Below are positions 1 to 12,965 of a stretch of 64,000 nt of DNA, one piece after another. The stretch is taken from NCBI GenBank assembly GCA_963580285.1, contig OY757017.1, positions 18,307,003 through 18,371,002 on the forward strand, given 5' to 3'. Below the pieces are notes generated by a model. It searched no databases, was not told where the DNA came from, and was given only the letters and a program-made list of their open reading frames with translations. The position numbers and the translations under genes were made by a program. Positions within the stretch are counted from its first letter, which is position 1; each line of letters begins with the position of its first letter. The stretch is from Lucinisca nassula. Its lineage: Eukaryota; Mollusca; Bivalvia; Lucinida; Lucinidae.

Positions 1-26
1 ATTAGAACACACAAAAATCCACTTAC

Positions 27-164
27 TCTACGACAGATTTAGGTATTGCAGTAGTATTATCCATGATCCCTGGTGTTGACAGGGACGCTTTGGCATTCCA
101 GGTTACTAACATCATAACGTTGATGGCAAAACTCAGGATCGTCACCAGGTGATTCCAAACTAAC
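27..164 (-). CDS. ITPR-like exon 15 (first transmembrane helix)
   Basis: 138 bp: 1 nt, 45 codons, 2 nt, acceptor CATTGCAG, donor GTAAGT at 21-26. LVWNHLVTILSFAINVMMLV is a clear hydrophobic helix in the place of ITPR helix S1 ([20 protein letters not shown]). The 25-residue polar tail faces the next loop. Later pore exons lie beyond the left edge. Confidence 0.8.
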
Positions 165-378
165 CTGCAATGTTTAAAATATGGGTATCGATATCGAGTG
201 TGTATTAACATCTACGCACGCATCATATAAGAACATGTTCTAGCTATTAGTTTTTGAGTCTACTTTGAAAACTCTTGACAACGTATATGAAAAGTATATA
301 AATTTTTGCCCTGTATTTTGTGGTTTTGGTATGCTGAGATTTCTGTTTTGCTCTTTGTGATATTGCTTGGCTGTTATA

Positions 379-606
379 TATGGGCCCCGCCAAGCGAATT
401 TGTGTCTTCGAGCATTCCGTCATGACAAGTTTTAACTGCGCATGCCCAGCCATTCAGAGGGGCCAGTGATATTGCTTTTCTGTCTGAAGGGTCCTCTTGA
501 TTCACTGCTTACATGAGCGAGCAGCGAAGGTTCTGGCGAGACTGGGCGGATGCGCAGTCTCGCCTGAACCTTCGCTGCTCGCATAGGCGATAAGTACCAA
601 AAACGT
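379..606. mobile_element. TIR element F, right end lost
   Basis: Begins TATGGGCCCCGCCAAGCGAA and contains GAGCGAGCAGCGAAGGTTCT...AACCTTCGCTGCTCGC, a fold-back of about 30 bp arms. Confidence 0.65.
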
Positions 607-879
607 CCGATAATGTTTCCTAATATAGGTAACTTATTTTATTTTCCTTTCAAATATATGCATTAACGAGGAGTTCACCCAAATATGTCGCATACAATAT
701 GAATATTGCAATACAAAGTTAAGTAAAAATAACCAAACCCACTAAAAGCGGAAATGGGCGTCTTATCATTTGGTATTACGTGCATGGTTCAATAGGTCAT
801 ATCTGACCAAACGTAGTCCACATTTATTTTGAAATATTTAGCTTGATATGCTGTCAAAATACACGCTTATTTATCGCAC

Positions 880-1085
880 AGCAACAGATAAGGTAAGTAT
901 TTTGTTATAACTGAACGATAGTTTTTGACAGTTCTCCATAATAACCTATGTTGTGGGTATTCACTTGAACCGCCTCGACGAAGCGGTCCTAATGAATACC
1001 GAGGATATAGTTTTTATGGAGAACTGACAAACATTATCCATCAATTATCACAAAATACTTACCTTATCTGTTGCTATGTTATCAT
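880..1085. mobile_element. Fold-back element with related centre
   Basis: Arms GCAACAGATAAGGTAAGTAT and its complement pair over about 70 bp. The centre has GAACCGCCTCGACGAAGCGG. The outer arms differ from the main fold-back family. Confidence 0.7.
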
Positions 1086-1563
1086 ATTCAGAATATGAGT
1101 TTTTAGACATTTCGAGGTAATCTTCAGAATCACCACATTTATTAAATTGGTATATTACATGCATATCAGAGAAATACTATGATTTCTACCAGACATAAAC
1201 TTGGTATTTTCCGTTTTCCTAAGAAGACAATTTCCTGTTAGCCGGGGAAATACGAAATACGTAAACCTCCAAAGCTGGAACTACATTTTGTACAAGACAC
1301 AATATACAGCTTTTGCAGTGAAATCGTTATCTTCAAACGCGGAAAAGTTTCAGTGACGTCGACGTTTTTCAAAACGTCAGCGCAATGACGTCTGGAAAGA
1401 TATCAACAGACGTTCAGAATGAGTCGGATGCAACGCTGAAACAAAGAAAGCATGAACATGACCATTAAATAGGAAGTACGTTTTGCTTTTTTTATTCTCA
1501 CATTTTAGTTGTTTTTCACTGTAAACACGTTGTTTCTTCTATTTTATCCAAAACTGTAGAAAA

Positions 1564-1620
1564 CACCGAGGGAGGTAAAACAATCCGATGAAGGAACAAG
1601 TGCGATCCTCCCTCGGTTTA
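1564..1620. repeat. Small inverted repeat
   Basis: ACCGAGGGAGG and CCTCCCTCGGT, 11-bp arms 57 bp end to end. Confidence 0.45.
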
Positions 1621-1712
1621 TAAATAGGAGAATAACATATACTTCACTCGATCTACATATACAACTGGAACACATATTCTACTCTCCACTTTCATGTAAC
1701 TTGCATACTCAC

Positions 1713-1882
1713 CAGCCCTTTGTCAACACAATAGCAAACGGATTACTGAGTATCTTTCGTTGATAAGCTATGTCTTTCATTATATCTTTGGACCATTCCA
1801 TCAAATCCCTGATTTTATTGCTGGGCGACGATCTGTCCACATTCCATTTCAACATTTCTTTAACCTCTTCTCTTAACACACG
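1713..1882 (-). CDS. ITPR-like exon 14 (pre-channel segment)
   Basis: 170 bp, 56 codons plus 2 nt, acceptor TTATTGCAG, donor GTGAGT. It includes SNKIRDLMEWSKDIMKDIAY and ends IVLTKG + TG. The pattern matches the ITPR stretch [20 protein letters not shown] before the first membrane helix. The split Trp codon (TG + G) is completed by exon 15. Confidence 0.8.
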
Positions 1883-2156
1883 CTGCAATAAGGATAACTC
1901 TTAAAACAACAATCGAAAAACAAACCAGACCTAAAGGGATTCTCGAAGAATGACCAAGCTAGCATTTCATTTTAATCGTCTGCCTTGCCATTAAAAACTT
2001 ACAATAAAGTCTAAACGATAGAAAATGGGAAGGAAACTTTTGTAAGTGTCATTCGCTGTACTGCATTTAGGGATTTAAAGGTTTATATTTGTGAGGTTAT
2101 TTGAAATATAATATATGGGAATTGAAATTTTATGCTAATGGCTGCTTTGCTTTATA

Positions 2157-2972
2157 GTTGTTTGTTTGAATTTAGGGTTTACATCCCCGTCAACATTATT
2201 TAGGTCATTTAGAAGACGTTGCTTCTAATTTTAAGGGACATTTACTCGACATTGAGACGAAATGACATCTCATGCCCTACCATCCAAATAAAACAAAAGG
2301 GTTTATAAGCGGGGACTAACCGAGTTGCACCTTTTTGCCAGACTGTCTCTGGTCGGGCTCATCGGAGTCTAACTGTTGGTTTTCTTTTGCTCCAGCATTT
2401 CAGTGGTTTCTTGCTGTCGAGTCCTCACCGTTGTCTCACCTCTGTGGTTCTTTGATTTTTGTGTTCACGGGGATGTTGCACTGATGAGTTAGGAGGCCTT
2501 CATGCGGACTGAACAAATTATTTGTCTAAATCGCGACGAAAGTAAGGGCGAGGATTGTGGCCACGTAAAATCGATTTAAGCCCCCCAGTGGAAATCTTCC
2601 ACTGACCGTTCCAAGGCGGCTCTTCTGTGGCGATTTATTTATGTTGTTGTTTGTTACTTACTGTGTGTATCACTTGTGTCTTTTGGTTTTGGATGGCCAT
2701 ATGGCCATTTTGTGGGAAAGTAACTGTCCTTATGGCATTCCTTTGTTTAGGTTTCCATTATGGTCTGGTCGCTTAATGTTTGTATTTCTTTCCCTTTGGT
2801 GTCTTTTATGGGTGGAGTAAGTTAATTGTATCAATTCCTGATCTTTGTTTTACTTCTACTTAGAAGAACTTCTAAGCAATTTACCAGTACCCATTCGCGG
2901 TCGGTTTCAGCTCTGCGTGGTAGTATCACGCAGCCCAATCTATTTCTCCAAACTCCGATTGGCGGGGGCAAG
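2157..2972. repeat. SINE-like repeat B split by DR-A
   Basis: Opens GTTTGTTTGAATTTAGGGTT. The CAGCTCTGCGTGGTAG.ATCACGCAGCCC block is at 2,912. DR-A lies at 2,325-2,861. Confidence 0.6.
2325..2861 (+). repeat. DR-A copy, near full length, inside a SINE-like repeat
   Basis: Runs from the CTGTCTCTGGTCGGGC region through GCACTGATGAGTTAGGAGGC and ACCGTTCCAAGGCGG to the 3' end TTTTACTTCTACTT. The SINE-like family B continues on both sides (2,157-2,320 and 2,868-2,972). Confidence 0.75.
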
Positions 2973-3117
2973 CTGTGATATATAAAACAGATACATATAT
3001 TTCTAAACATAATCTGAAGGAGGAAATGAAGAGCACATCATATGTCTATATGTTTCGGTATGTTGAATCTGTTCTTAAGAGTTGTCTGCTTATGACATTA
3101 TAAAAAGGTTTTCTAAT

Positions 3118-3425
3118 TGCTAGTTACGCTCCCGTACCCCGCCCATCGTGGCTTGCAGAAATTGATGGGTTGCATGGTGCTTCCACACAGAGCTGAAACT
3201 GACCATACATGAAGAACTGGCAAACCGCTTAGAAGGACTAAGCCTGCCCAGGCGAAGTGTTGTGAGTCAAACCGTCCAATGCATATAAGCCTTTTGGTAT
3301 CATTGAGCGGCAGGGCTTGAGATGTCATTTCATCTCGTTGTCGGGTAAAAGTCCCACAAAATTGGAAGCAATATCTCCAAAATCAGCTAAATAGTGTTGA
3401 CGATAAACATCAATTCAAACAAACT
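3118..3425. repeat. SINE-like repeat B, near full length
   Basis: Contains GCTTCCACACAGAGCTGAAA and ends TTCAAACAAAC. The family's short A/C-rich tail suggests a retroposed SINE, but no Pol III boxes were identified. Confidence 0.6.
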
Positions 3426-3584
3426 TTACAGTCAAATTCCAATGGCTCCAATAATTTTGGGACCAGGATTGGTAACTAAAGTATGAGGGTTAACTAAAGT
3501 GCGAGGGTTAAATACAGTGTGACGTTAACTAAAGCGTTAAAATAATAGGAATACATTTTGAGTTTTCTTTAAAATAACTGATGT

Positions 3585-4440
3585 GTTACGCATTTAAATC
3601 GCCTAATCGAAGCGATTCTTATTAGCACATACAACACATATATTGTCAGGACAAAATGAGACAAAATATCAAATTATATGAATATCATTATGCTTCCTAG
3701 GGACTCAAAAACAAGTTTGGAATAGCCGTCGTAAACAAGTCGTTAGTGTTCGAGCTATCAAAGTTTCCCTGTATATCGCTGTCAAACACGGTTTTTAGCA
3801 GTTCATGTTTTATTAATTTTGGCAGTTTTGGGGACATATAAGGGAAATTTTAATTTTGACATTGTCAATTTTAATTTTCAAAAAAAATGTGATGTCCCTC
3901 GTTTTAAAGGAATATACATATCCCAATTTAATCGTTTTATAAGAGCACGTCTTATATCAACGACTTCTCATCACGTTAACAAGTCAGTGTAATGAATACC
4001 CCCTCTACACCACACTTATTATAGAGAAAACTGGTGTTTACAGGGGTATTGGTTATTTTTATTTTTTATCCATTTAAGCCCCCTAAGGGGAATTCGTTTC
4101 ACTGACCGTTCCAAGGCGGTTCTTCTGTCGCGGTTTATTTTGTTATGGTCTGTCTTTGAGTGTTTGTATCGCTTATATTATTTTGTTTTGGACAGCCAAT
4201 TGGCCATTTTGTGGGAAAGCAACTGTCCTTTTTGCTTTCCGCTATTGATGTTTCAATCAGGGTCTGTTGTTTCATGTTCCATTTCTTTCCCTTTGGTGTC
4301 TCTTATTGGAGCTGTGGGTGAATTGTATCGATTCCTGATCATTGCCTTCACTTCTATATTCCCATGAGGCGGTTATAAAAAGCACCTACACATAATGTTT
4401 TGAGTAGAAATAAGACAAATATCACACATTTTCATGAAAC
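3585..4440. mobile_element. Fold-back fragments (3,585-3,680; 3,965-4,069; 4,364-4,440)
   Basis: The first is a diverged piece with TCGCCTAATCGAAGCGATTC. The second and third are the halves of one copy split by the DR-A at 4,070. Confidence 0.55.
4070..4363 (+). repeat. DR-A copy inside a fold-back element
   Basis: Starts CATTTAAGCCCCC and ends GCCTTCACTTCTAT. The left and right halves of a fold-back element flank it. Confidence 0.75.
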
Positions 4441-4456
4441 ATTCTTGTACTGACGA

Positions 4457-4496
<40 letters not shown>
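4457..4496 (+). repeat. (ATG)n microsatellite
   Basis: About 12 GAT units. Confidence 0.95.
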
Positions 4497-4560
4497 ATTT
4501 CGTATTTAACGACGCGTCAACCCTCTTTGTGGGTCATAAGCGTTAATCGGTATGTAGAAC

Positions 4561-7500
4561 CAGAGGACCATTGGTCCTGAGCCGCTCACCTTTGTGCTGA
4601 GAGCTTATGGAGCCATTTCATTTCTGAGAAGACGATTTTATAGGGTTTTTACCAAGTATTAATCTCGGTCTTGTGACTTGATAATGGGCCCATTGGTTCG
4701 AAGAAAAAAACCCGAAGGGTATACATGTATATCGACATGGCAGCCATTTTAGTAATGTGACCAAATTCATATTAATAAATTTTCATTTGTTTGTTCCTAT
4801 AAGTTTTCAAGTGAAATTTGGCTACAAATGGAGTAGTGGTTTCTATGAAAAATAAATTTTAATTTCATCTGAATGACCTTGGGACAACGTCAGAGAATAA
4901 TATTGACCTTAGTTCTATCCACTCATTTAGCTTATTGCATCTACCAATTTTCAGATCACAGGTTGCAATAGTTTCCAAAAAATACACATTTTTTTTTACT
5001 TTCTCCAATACAAATATATAGGCAACCAAATTTGACCTTTGCGTAAAACAGGTTATGGCCATCCAGGGGTCATCATTTGAAGAAACTATAGTGGGCCCAA
5101 ATCCCAAATGCTACATACCAAGTTTAATGAAAATCGGCCCACTGGTTCTGGAGTAAACGATTTCTGAAGTGTTTTTACCTTATATGGGCATGAAGGTCAT
5201 TTTGGTCATTTGAGCAAACGCATGTATTTAAATCTTCATTTACTTGTTTCTACGAGCTTAGTATAAAATTTGGTAACAAACGGCACAGAGGTTCTGGTTA
5301 AAAATAAATTTTAATTTTCATATCTGAAAGGCCTTAGGCCAAGGTCAAGGAATGACCTTGACCTTGAATACGCATGTTGTTTCATCCATCATTTAGCTAA
5401 CTGCATTTATCAATTTTCAGATCAGAGACTGCAATAGTTTCCGAAAAAAACATGGTTTTGACCTTTTTCCCATCCCAAAATCTATGTGACCAAATTTGAC
5501 CTTGGCGTAAAATAGGTATCAGAAAGTCAGCATTTGAATAATATGTGATGAGCCCGAGCCCCCAATGCTGCATATGAAATTTTTGTTACAAATGGCTCAG
5601 TGGTTTCTGAGAAGATATGTTTTAATTTTCATATCTGGATGACCTTGAATCAAGATCAAAGAATGACTTTGACCTTGAATACTCATGTCATTTCATCCAT
5701 TAATTTAGCTTACTGTATCTACCAATTTTCAGATCACCAGGTGCAATATTTTCAAAAAAGACACAGTTTTGACTTTTTCCCCATCCAAAAGTCTATGCGA
5801 AAAACTTTGACCTTGGCCTAAAATAGGTCAGGGTCATTCAGGAGTCATCATCATGGGCTCAAGTTCCCAATGCCACATACCAAGTTATATGATTATCGGC
5901 CCACTGGTTCCAGAGAAGAAGATTTCTGAAGGGTTTTTACCTTATATGGACATGACGGCCATATTGGTCATGTGACCAAATTCATATTGATAAATTGTCA
6001 GTTCCTTGTTCTTGAAAACTTTCATATGAAATTTCATTACAAATGGCTATGTGGTTTCTGAGAAAAATAAGTTTTAATTCTCAATAACTGAATGACCTTG
6101 AACAAAGGTCAAAGAATGACCTTGACTACTCATGTAGATTCATCCACCCATTTAGCTTACTGCATCTACTAATTTTCAGATCAAAGGCTGCAATAGTTTC
6201 CAAAAAATACACGATTTGGACTTCTTCCCATACAAAAGTCTATGCAACCAAATTTGACCTTGGCCTAAAATTGGTCAAGGTCATCCAAGGGTCATAATTT
6301 GAGAAAAAATTTGATGGACCCAAGTCCCTAATGCTACATACAAAGTTGCATGATAATCGACCCACTGGTTCCGGAGAAGAAGATTACTGAAGGGCTTTAC
6401 CTTATATGGGCATTACGGCCATATTGGTCATGTGACCAAATTCATATTGATTAATTGTCATTTCCTTGTTCTTAAAAACTTTCATATGAAATTTTGTTAC
6501 AAATGGCTTTGTGGTTTCTGAGAAAGTAAGTTTTAATTCTGATATCTGAATGACCTTGAACAACGGTCAAATAATGACCTTGACCTTGAATACTCATGTA
6601 GATTCATTCACCCATTTAGCTTACTGCATCTACTAATTTTCAGATCACAGGCTGCAATAGTTTCCAAAAAATACAAGGTTTTGACTTTTTCCCCATACAA
6701 AAGTCTAAGCCACCAAATTTGACCTAGGACTTAAATTGGTCAAGGTCATCCAAGGGTCATCATTTGAACAAAATATGATGGGCCTGAGTTCCTAATACTA
6801 CATACCAAGTTTCAGGCCAATCGGCCCAATGGTTCCGGAGAAGAAGATTTTAGAAGGGTTTTTACTTTATATAGGCATGGCGGCTATATTGGTCATGTGA
6901 CCAAATTCATATTGATTAATTGTCATTCCATGTTCTTAAAAACTTTCATATGAAATTTCGTTACAAATGGCTTTGTTGTTTCTGAGAAAAATAAGTTTTA
7001 ATTCTCATATCTCAATGACCTTGAACAAAGGTCAAATACTGACCTTGACCTTGAATACTCATGTAATTTCATCCACCCATTTAGCTTCCTGCATCTATTA
7101 ATTTTCAGATCAGAAGCTGCAATAGTTTCCAAAAATACACGGTTTTAACTTTTTCCCATACAAAAGTTTATGCGACCAAATTTGACCTTGGACTAAAATT
7201 GGTCAAGGTCATCCAAGGGTCATCATTTGAACAAAATATGATGGACCCGAGTTCCTAATGCTACATACCAAGTTTCAGACCAGTCGGCCTGATGGTTCCG
7301 GAGAAGAAGATTTCTGACGGGTTTTTACCTTATATGGGCATGGTGGCCATATTGGTCACGTGACCAAATTCATATTGATTAATTGTCATTACCTTTTTCT
7401 AAAAAACTTTCATATGAAATTTCGTTACAAATGGCTTTGTGGTTTCTGATAAAAATAAGTTTTAATTCTCATATCTGAATGACCTTGAACAAAGGTCAAA

Positions 7501-8018
7501 GAATGACCTTGACCTTGAATACTCATGTGGTTTCATCCACCCATTTAGCTTACTGCATCTACTAATTTTCAGACCACAGGCTGCAATAGTTTCCAAAAAA
7601 AACACGGATTGACTTTTTCCCATACAAAAGTCTATGCGACCAAATTTGACCTTGGCCTAAAATTGGTCAAGGTCATCCAAGGGTCATCATTTGAACAAAA
7701 TATGATGGGCCCGAGTCCCCAATGCTACATACCAAGTTTCAGGCCAATCGGCCCACTGGTTCCCGAGAAGAAGATTTTTGAAGGGTTTTTACCATATATG
7801 GGCATGGCGGCCATCTTGGTCATGTGACCTGGACCCCGCGAAGGAACTTTCGTTCCCCCATCCCACTGAGGCCCCACATGAAATTTGGCTTCAATCGGCC
7901 CAGCGGTTCCAGAGGAGAAGATGTTTGAAAATGTTGACATACATACATACATACATACATACAGACAGCATGACCACCCTATAAGCTCACCAATGAGCCT
8001 TCGGCTCAGGTGAGCTAA
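4561..8018 (+). mobile_element. Helitron-like non-autonomous element with about 460-bp tandem repeats
   Basis: 5' end has the palindrome AGAGGACCATTGGTCCT followed by GCTCACC. 3' end has hairpin GAGCCTTCGGCTC, then AGGTGAG and terminal CTAA followed by T. The interior holds several units of about 460 bp (landmark GGTCATGTGACCAAATTCAT at about 5,970, 6,426, 6,890 and 7,354), then an (ATAC)n tract at 7,937-7,966. A 3' hairpin ahead of CTRR and a 5' palindrome are Helitron/Helentron features (inference). No coding capacity. Every unit carries TGACCTTGACCT motifs. Confidence 0.65.
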
Positions 8019-8053
8019 TGATGAGGATATAATGAGGATAATAAAAGTAAACA

Positions 8054-10351
8054 AGAGGCCCATGGGCCACTATGCTCACCAGAGCTCAGGTGGGCACTGC
8101 CTAATTGCAGCCATGTATTTTAACATGATATCATTTTAATCTGCCAAATGAACCCCCATATCCAAATGAGCATCAATGTGGACTCAGTATATGAAACATT
8201 AGGCCTTTTATGAAGTAGAGGGGGTGGGGCACTGACCCAATGGAGCCCTGGTTGGTATCACTAAATGTGTCTTATCACAAAGAACAAGAATATATATGGT
8301 TTAGCAGTGGGGATCTGCATGGCTGGAGATATAAGTGGAGGGGTTGGAGCATGCCCTGTCGTTCCCAGGAAAGCCCAAGATTGTTGTCCCTAAATGTGTC
8401 TCATCATAAGGACCAAGTATATATATGGTTTAGGGGTGGGAATCTGAACGCTTTCCAAGATATCCTTTCATGAAGTGGAAAGGAGAGGACTGGCCCCTGC
8501 GGACACCCCTACAGTAGGTGTGCTAATAATAAGGAACAAGAACATATATGAATATGGGGTGGGGATTTGAATGGTTTCTGAAATATATGGCCTTTTATGA
8601 AGTGGAAGGGCGGGGCACATTGCCTCAGCACAAAGAGACCCCCAAGTTGGTGTGACTGAATGAGTCTTATCATAAGGAACAAGAATATATATGGTTTAGG
8701 GGTGGGGATCTGAACTATTTCTGAGATATGTGGCTTTTAATGAAGTCAAGCGGTGGAGCAAGGCCCGGGCATGCCCCGGGGACTCACAAGCTGGTGTCAA
8801 TGAATGTGCCTGTTCATAAGGAAGATGAATATATATGGTTTAGGGGTGGGGCTCTGAACAGTTTCTGAGATATAAGGCCTTTTGTGAAGTGCAGGGGTGG
8901 GGCAAGGCCCAGGGAGACCCCCAGGTTGGTGTCAATGAAAGTGTCTTATCATAAGGTACAAGAATATATATGGTTTAGGGGTGGGGATCTGTAAGGTTTC
9001 CGAGATATTTTGATATTATTAAATGGAGGGGGTGGGGCATGGCCCCAGCTCATCCCTGGGGACCCCCAGGTTGGTGTCACTGAATGTGTCTCATCATAAT
9101 GAACAAGAACATATATGGTTTAGGGGTGGGGATCTGAACAGTTTCTGAGATATATGGCCTTTTGTGAAGTGAAGGGGTGGGGCATGGCTCCGGCGCACCC
9201 CGGAAGACCCCCAATTTGGGGTCAATGAATGCGTCTTATCATAAGGAGCAAGAATATATATGGTTTAGGGGTGGGGATCTGTAAGGTTTCCGAGATATTG
9301 GGCCTTTTATGAAATGGAGGGGCGGGACATGGCCCCGGCGCATCCCGGGGGACCCCCAGTTTGATGTCACTGAATGCGTCTTATCAATAGGAACAAGAGT
9401 ATATATGGTTCAGGGGTGGGGATCTGAATGGTTTCCGAGATATTGGGCCTTTTATGAAGTGGAGGGGGTGGGACATGGCCTCGGCACATCCCGGAGGACC
9501 TCCAGGTTGGTGTCACTGAATGCGTCTTATCAATAGGAACAAGAATATATATGGTTTAGGGGTGGGGATCTGTAAGGTTTCTGAGATATAAGTCATTTTA
9601 TGAAGTACTGGGGGGGGGGGGGGTATGACCCCGGCACAACCTACTGGACCCCCAGGTTGACATAAAAGCATATGGCTAAGAGAAGTTTACTAAAGGAACA
9701 TTTCTATGAAAGTTTTGTCAAAATATCTGCAAAGGCTTTGTAGTTAATGCCATTTTTCAATTTTCCCCATTATAAGTCTATGGAAAATCTAAGTTGCCAT
9801 AGCAACCAAACTAATGAGCCGAATTTCATAAAAAAACACAAAACCTGTAAAGGCAAATATGGTGAATATTTCCATAAACTTTCAGCCTCATAGAGCATAC
9901 GGTTTCTGAGGAGATGATTTTTTTAAGTATTTTTTTTTCTATTTTTTCATTTTGGTTTCCATGGCAACCAATACAAATGAGCAGTAGGCCTAAAATCATA
10001 TGGCAGATAGTAGATTGCCTAAGGAATATTTCTATGAAAGTTTTGTCAAAATATCTGCAGTGGCTTGGCAGTAAATGCCATTTTTCAATTTTCCCCATTA
10101 TAAGTCTATGGAAACTCTAAGTTGCCATAGCAACCAAACCAATGAGCCGAATTTCATAAAAAACACAAACTTTCAATCCCCCAACCAAAGGATGCTACAG
10201 ATGAAATTTGGACTCAATCGGCCCAGTGGCTTCAGAGGAGATGTCGTTTGAAAGTGTTGACGACGCAGACGCAGACGCAGACGACGCCGACGACGACGGA
10301 CAACTGCCTATCCTAAAAGCTCCCCCGGAGCCTTCGGCTCTGGTGAGCTAA
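8054..10351 (+). mobile_element. Helitron-like element with about 142-bp tandem repeats
   Basis: 5' palindrome AGGCCCATGGGCC then GCTCACC; 3' GGAGCCTTCGGCTCTGGTGAGCTAA. The interior has about 10 units of 140-145 bp (landmark GGTTTAGGGGTGGGGATCTG) at 8,240-9,600, then two copies of a roughly 325-bp unit at 9,690-10,170. The last 200 bp resemble those of the element just upstream, but the repeat units are unrelated. A (GACGCA)n tract precedes the 3' end. Confidence 0.65.
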
Positions 10352-10396
10352 AAAGGCAGAATGAAAATGTATAAAAATCTGAAAAAAAAATTAAAT

Positions 10397-10770
10397 CTAA
10401 TGAAAAAGACCAATTTCTTTTAAGAGTAAGATAATATTATCAACAGGTACATCCTGAAACAATTGTTGCAAAGTGTCAGCTTTGAAGAATAAGTTACAGG
10501 ACGATGATAAGTCTACACAGTTAATTAAGATATGTTGAACAGTGAAATGCCAATTACAGCCTACACAAGAAGGTTGATCGTCACTGTTTAAAATATAAAA
10601 ATAAGTAACTTTAGTATGGCCGATGCGCAGTCGCGTTAATACTACATCCTCTTTCCTGGAAGACCGTGGAGGAGAGCACTTTGTTCCCAACCAAGGTTTA
10701 ATGACACCGAGTTTGTTATCTATTGCATGGTCTCATTCGTCTTGCCATTCCTACAAGATGTATCTAGCGA
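10397..10770 (-). pseudogene. LINE ORF2 C-terminal fragment
   Basis: Reads IKPWLGTKCSPPRSSRKEDV, VLTRLRIGHTKVTYFYIL, then Cys-rich CVGCNWHFTVQHILINC. This is the C-terminal tail typical of Jockey/CR1-type non-LTR retrotransposons (RLRIGHT, CxxC, HIL..C). A TGA replaces a Trp codon at about 10,727. It is 5'-truncated next to the Helitron-like element. Confidence 0.72.
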
Positions 10771-10811
10771 TATGATAGACACCATTTTTCGCACATAGGA
10801 GGGTTACCGTA

Positions 10812-10875
10812 ATGAACTGTTGGAATTTAAAACAAGGCTACCGGTGTCATAAAGCATTTTTTCTAAGTTATATCG
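10812..10875 (+). pseudogene. Short Penelope RT C-terminal remnant
   Basis: NLKQGYRCHKAF matches the NQGYRCHKLRKAF block of the 51.0k copy; the nucleotide match extends about 50 bp. Nothing recognisable follows. Confidence 0.45.
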
Positions 10876-11371
10876 TTGGCACAGAATGGCACTCTTGGTT
10901 TTATTTGTGTCCTTTGTTCTTCTATATAGCGAATACCAGTTTCGTGTCTTCTGATGCCAAGTTTATCACGCAAGGCATTGTGGACGCTGGTGGAATCGCG
11001 AGGCTTGCGATATTTAGTATCAGCTGACCGTCATTTTTCGTATGTTATTTTGTGAGATATTTTTTCCCATTTTCTCCAGTTATAAAACATTTTTGTCATT
11101 TTTCAGTGGTTCGGTTCATGCATAAAAGTGCGATGGGATGTTGACCTCACTTAAAGCCCCATTGTCATGAGATAGCATATCTTTATCAAGTCAAGGGGTT
11201 ACAATGTAATTAATATAGGGGGGTAACTGGTAATGTTGAATCTCTGGTCATCTTCATTTGTATGTCGTACATATGTACTGACGCAACCATAAAAAATACT
11301 AAGGTTCAATGACTCATGAAATTTAGCGTTATCCACGTCTGATAAAGATACATACACACCTTACTTTTTAC

Positions 11372-11470
11372 CCTGAAATTAACTTTTTGTAGCTCATCTT
11401 CTTTGACAACCTCAATAGACATGCTGTTTTTCTTGTAGTAATTGTATGCTTTCAATTGCAAAGGTGTCAG
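11372..11470 (-). CDS. ITPR-like exon 13 (two possible acceptors)
   Basis: 99 bp as drawn, with donor GTAAAA. It contains LTPLQLKAYNYYKKNSMSIE and ends ELQKVNFR, resembling ITPR LEFYAKHTAQIEIVRLD. The sequence TTTCAGTGAAG offers two acceptors 5 nt apart (11,475 or 11,470). The strong first AG would need the weaker exon 12 donor. The second fits the better exon 12 donor. Either pairing keeps the frame; mixing them does not. Confidence 0.7.
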
Positions 11471-11734
11471 CTTCACTGAAATAAAAAATGCATATAGGAG
11501 AATTATCAAACGAACCACATTTGAGGACAAACCTGTTTAGGATGTGACATTTGCCGAATAAAAATTTCCAGGTAACCTTTGCGTTCCCTACTTGAGTAGT
11601 TCAATACCTCTATTTTTAGTTTCGATCGTAGACTCTTAATTACTAAAATTCGGACACACCCATTCTTGTAAATAAGAATTTTGTCAAAATAACTAGGTGA
11701 CAAACATTAAGATCCCAATGAGGCGGCAGGTTAT

Positions 11735-11992
11735 TATTACGAAAACACGCCTTTTCAAATACATTACAAATTTCAACGCCGAAAAATGAAAACAAAATCG
11801 GATGAAAAATTGTGATATTTTTTCTTATTCTGCTCAAATGTAGATGAGGCGGTTCTAACGAGTACCAAACAACTTATATTTTAGAGCAAAAATAAGTCAA
11901 AACATGTTTACCATCGCAAACCCATATTTTACTACATGTTTATAAAAGTGGAGTTCAAGGGTGTCAGAATTAGATAGTTGTGTTTTCGTGAT
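11735..11992. mobile_element. Fold-back element (GTTAGAACCGCCTC family)
   Basis: Ends TTACGAAAACACGCC and GTTGTGTTTTCGTGAT; centre GATGAGGCGGTTCTAACGAG. Confidence 0.7.
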
Positions 11993-12479
11993 GGAGCCGT
12001 CTCATGTGGATGTACATAATTTTACAGAGGACTGAAAGGGTTAAGAGCAGTTCTTTAGTAAGCAGGCTCGTATTCATGTGATCGCACAGCAACTATTTAG
12101 TAAATGTATTTCAAATACCAGTGTATCAGATTATATGCAATCTGGGTCCGGTAGTTGAAAACTAACAAAATCATAAGTAACATTAGCTAAAAATCAACAG
12201 TTCGTTATGCGAAAAGTGATATTTCTAAAAATATGTAAGTATATTTTAGGAAACGCTACTCATGTTTCTAAGAGAACCCAGAAATGTTTCAGAAGAAACT
12301 TTTTACGCCATCATTGTTGTGACCCAAAACCCATGTGCCCTTTCGCAGTAAAGATCATCCCAAACATTTATATTATGCTGCCATAAAATACATTTTCAAA
12401 TATGACCACGATTTATATTTTTTGAGAAGGAAAACTGGTGAAGGCAAGCTATTCATGGCCAAAATTTGACAGCTCTTTG

Positions 12480-12965
12480 GAGACTGCAGCCTTGAAATTA
12501 GGTCAAGGCCACCAAAATATAATCAATTCTTTGATTATGTTGCAACAATATATTGTACTATTTTTTATCAAAACTAATACATGTGTTTGAAGGATATGGC
12601 GCAGAAAAGCTTTATTACCCAATTTTGGGACTTTGTGAACTTAAAAATATAATAAAGGTCAGAGATATCTAATCCAGTCTTTGGTAGGTAGCAATGATAA
12701 TGGTTCAAAAATTGTTCAGAAGAAAAGATGCAGTGGAGATATTCGTGGCCCAACTTCCCTAGTCTTAGGAAGACATTGTAAATGACATTAAGGTCACCAA
12801 ATCCTAATGAAGTATTGGGAAAGTTGCAATAATAAATCATACCAATTTTGACTATATTTGTTCTTAAATATATGCAGGGACAGGTGCTAACAAGCATTTT
12901 TGGTCCAAATTTAAAAGTATTTAGAATCTGTGTCCTTGAAAATTAAGACAGGGCCATCAAAATCT
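12480..12965. repeat. Decayed relative of the TGACCTT minisatellites
   Basis: GTCAAGGCCACCAAAATATAATCA, AATAAAGGTCAGAGATATCTAATC-type and GGTCACCAAATCCTAATG-type blocks recur at about 150-bp spacing. Confidence 0.4.

Noticed and set aside
2480..2530. CTGATGAG in DR-A as a second hammerhead
   Set aside because: The required GAAA after stem II is absent (GAACAAA) and stem II does not pair.
7937..7966. CRISPR-like regular repeat
   Set aside because: Simple (ATAC)n microsatellite in eukaryotic DNA; no repeat-spacer structure anywhere in the window.
12574..12897. 107-codon minus-strand frame
   Set aside because: Falls in a decayed minisatellite; residues follow the repeat period.
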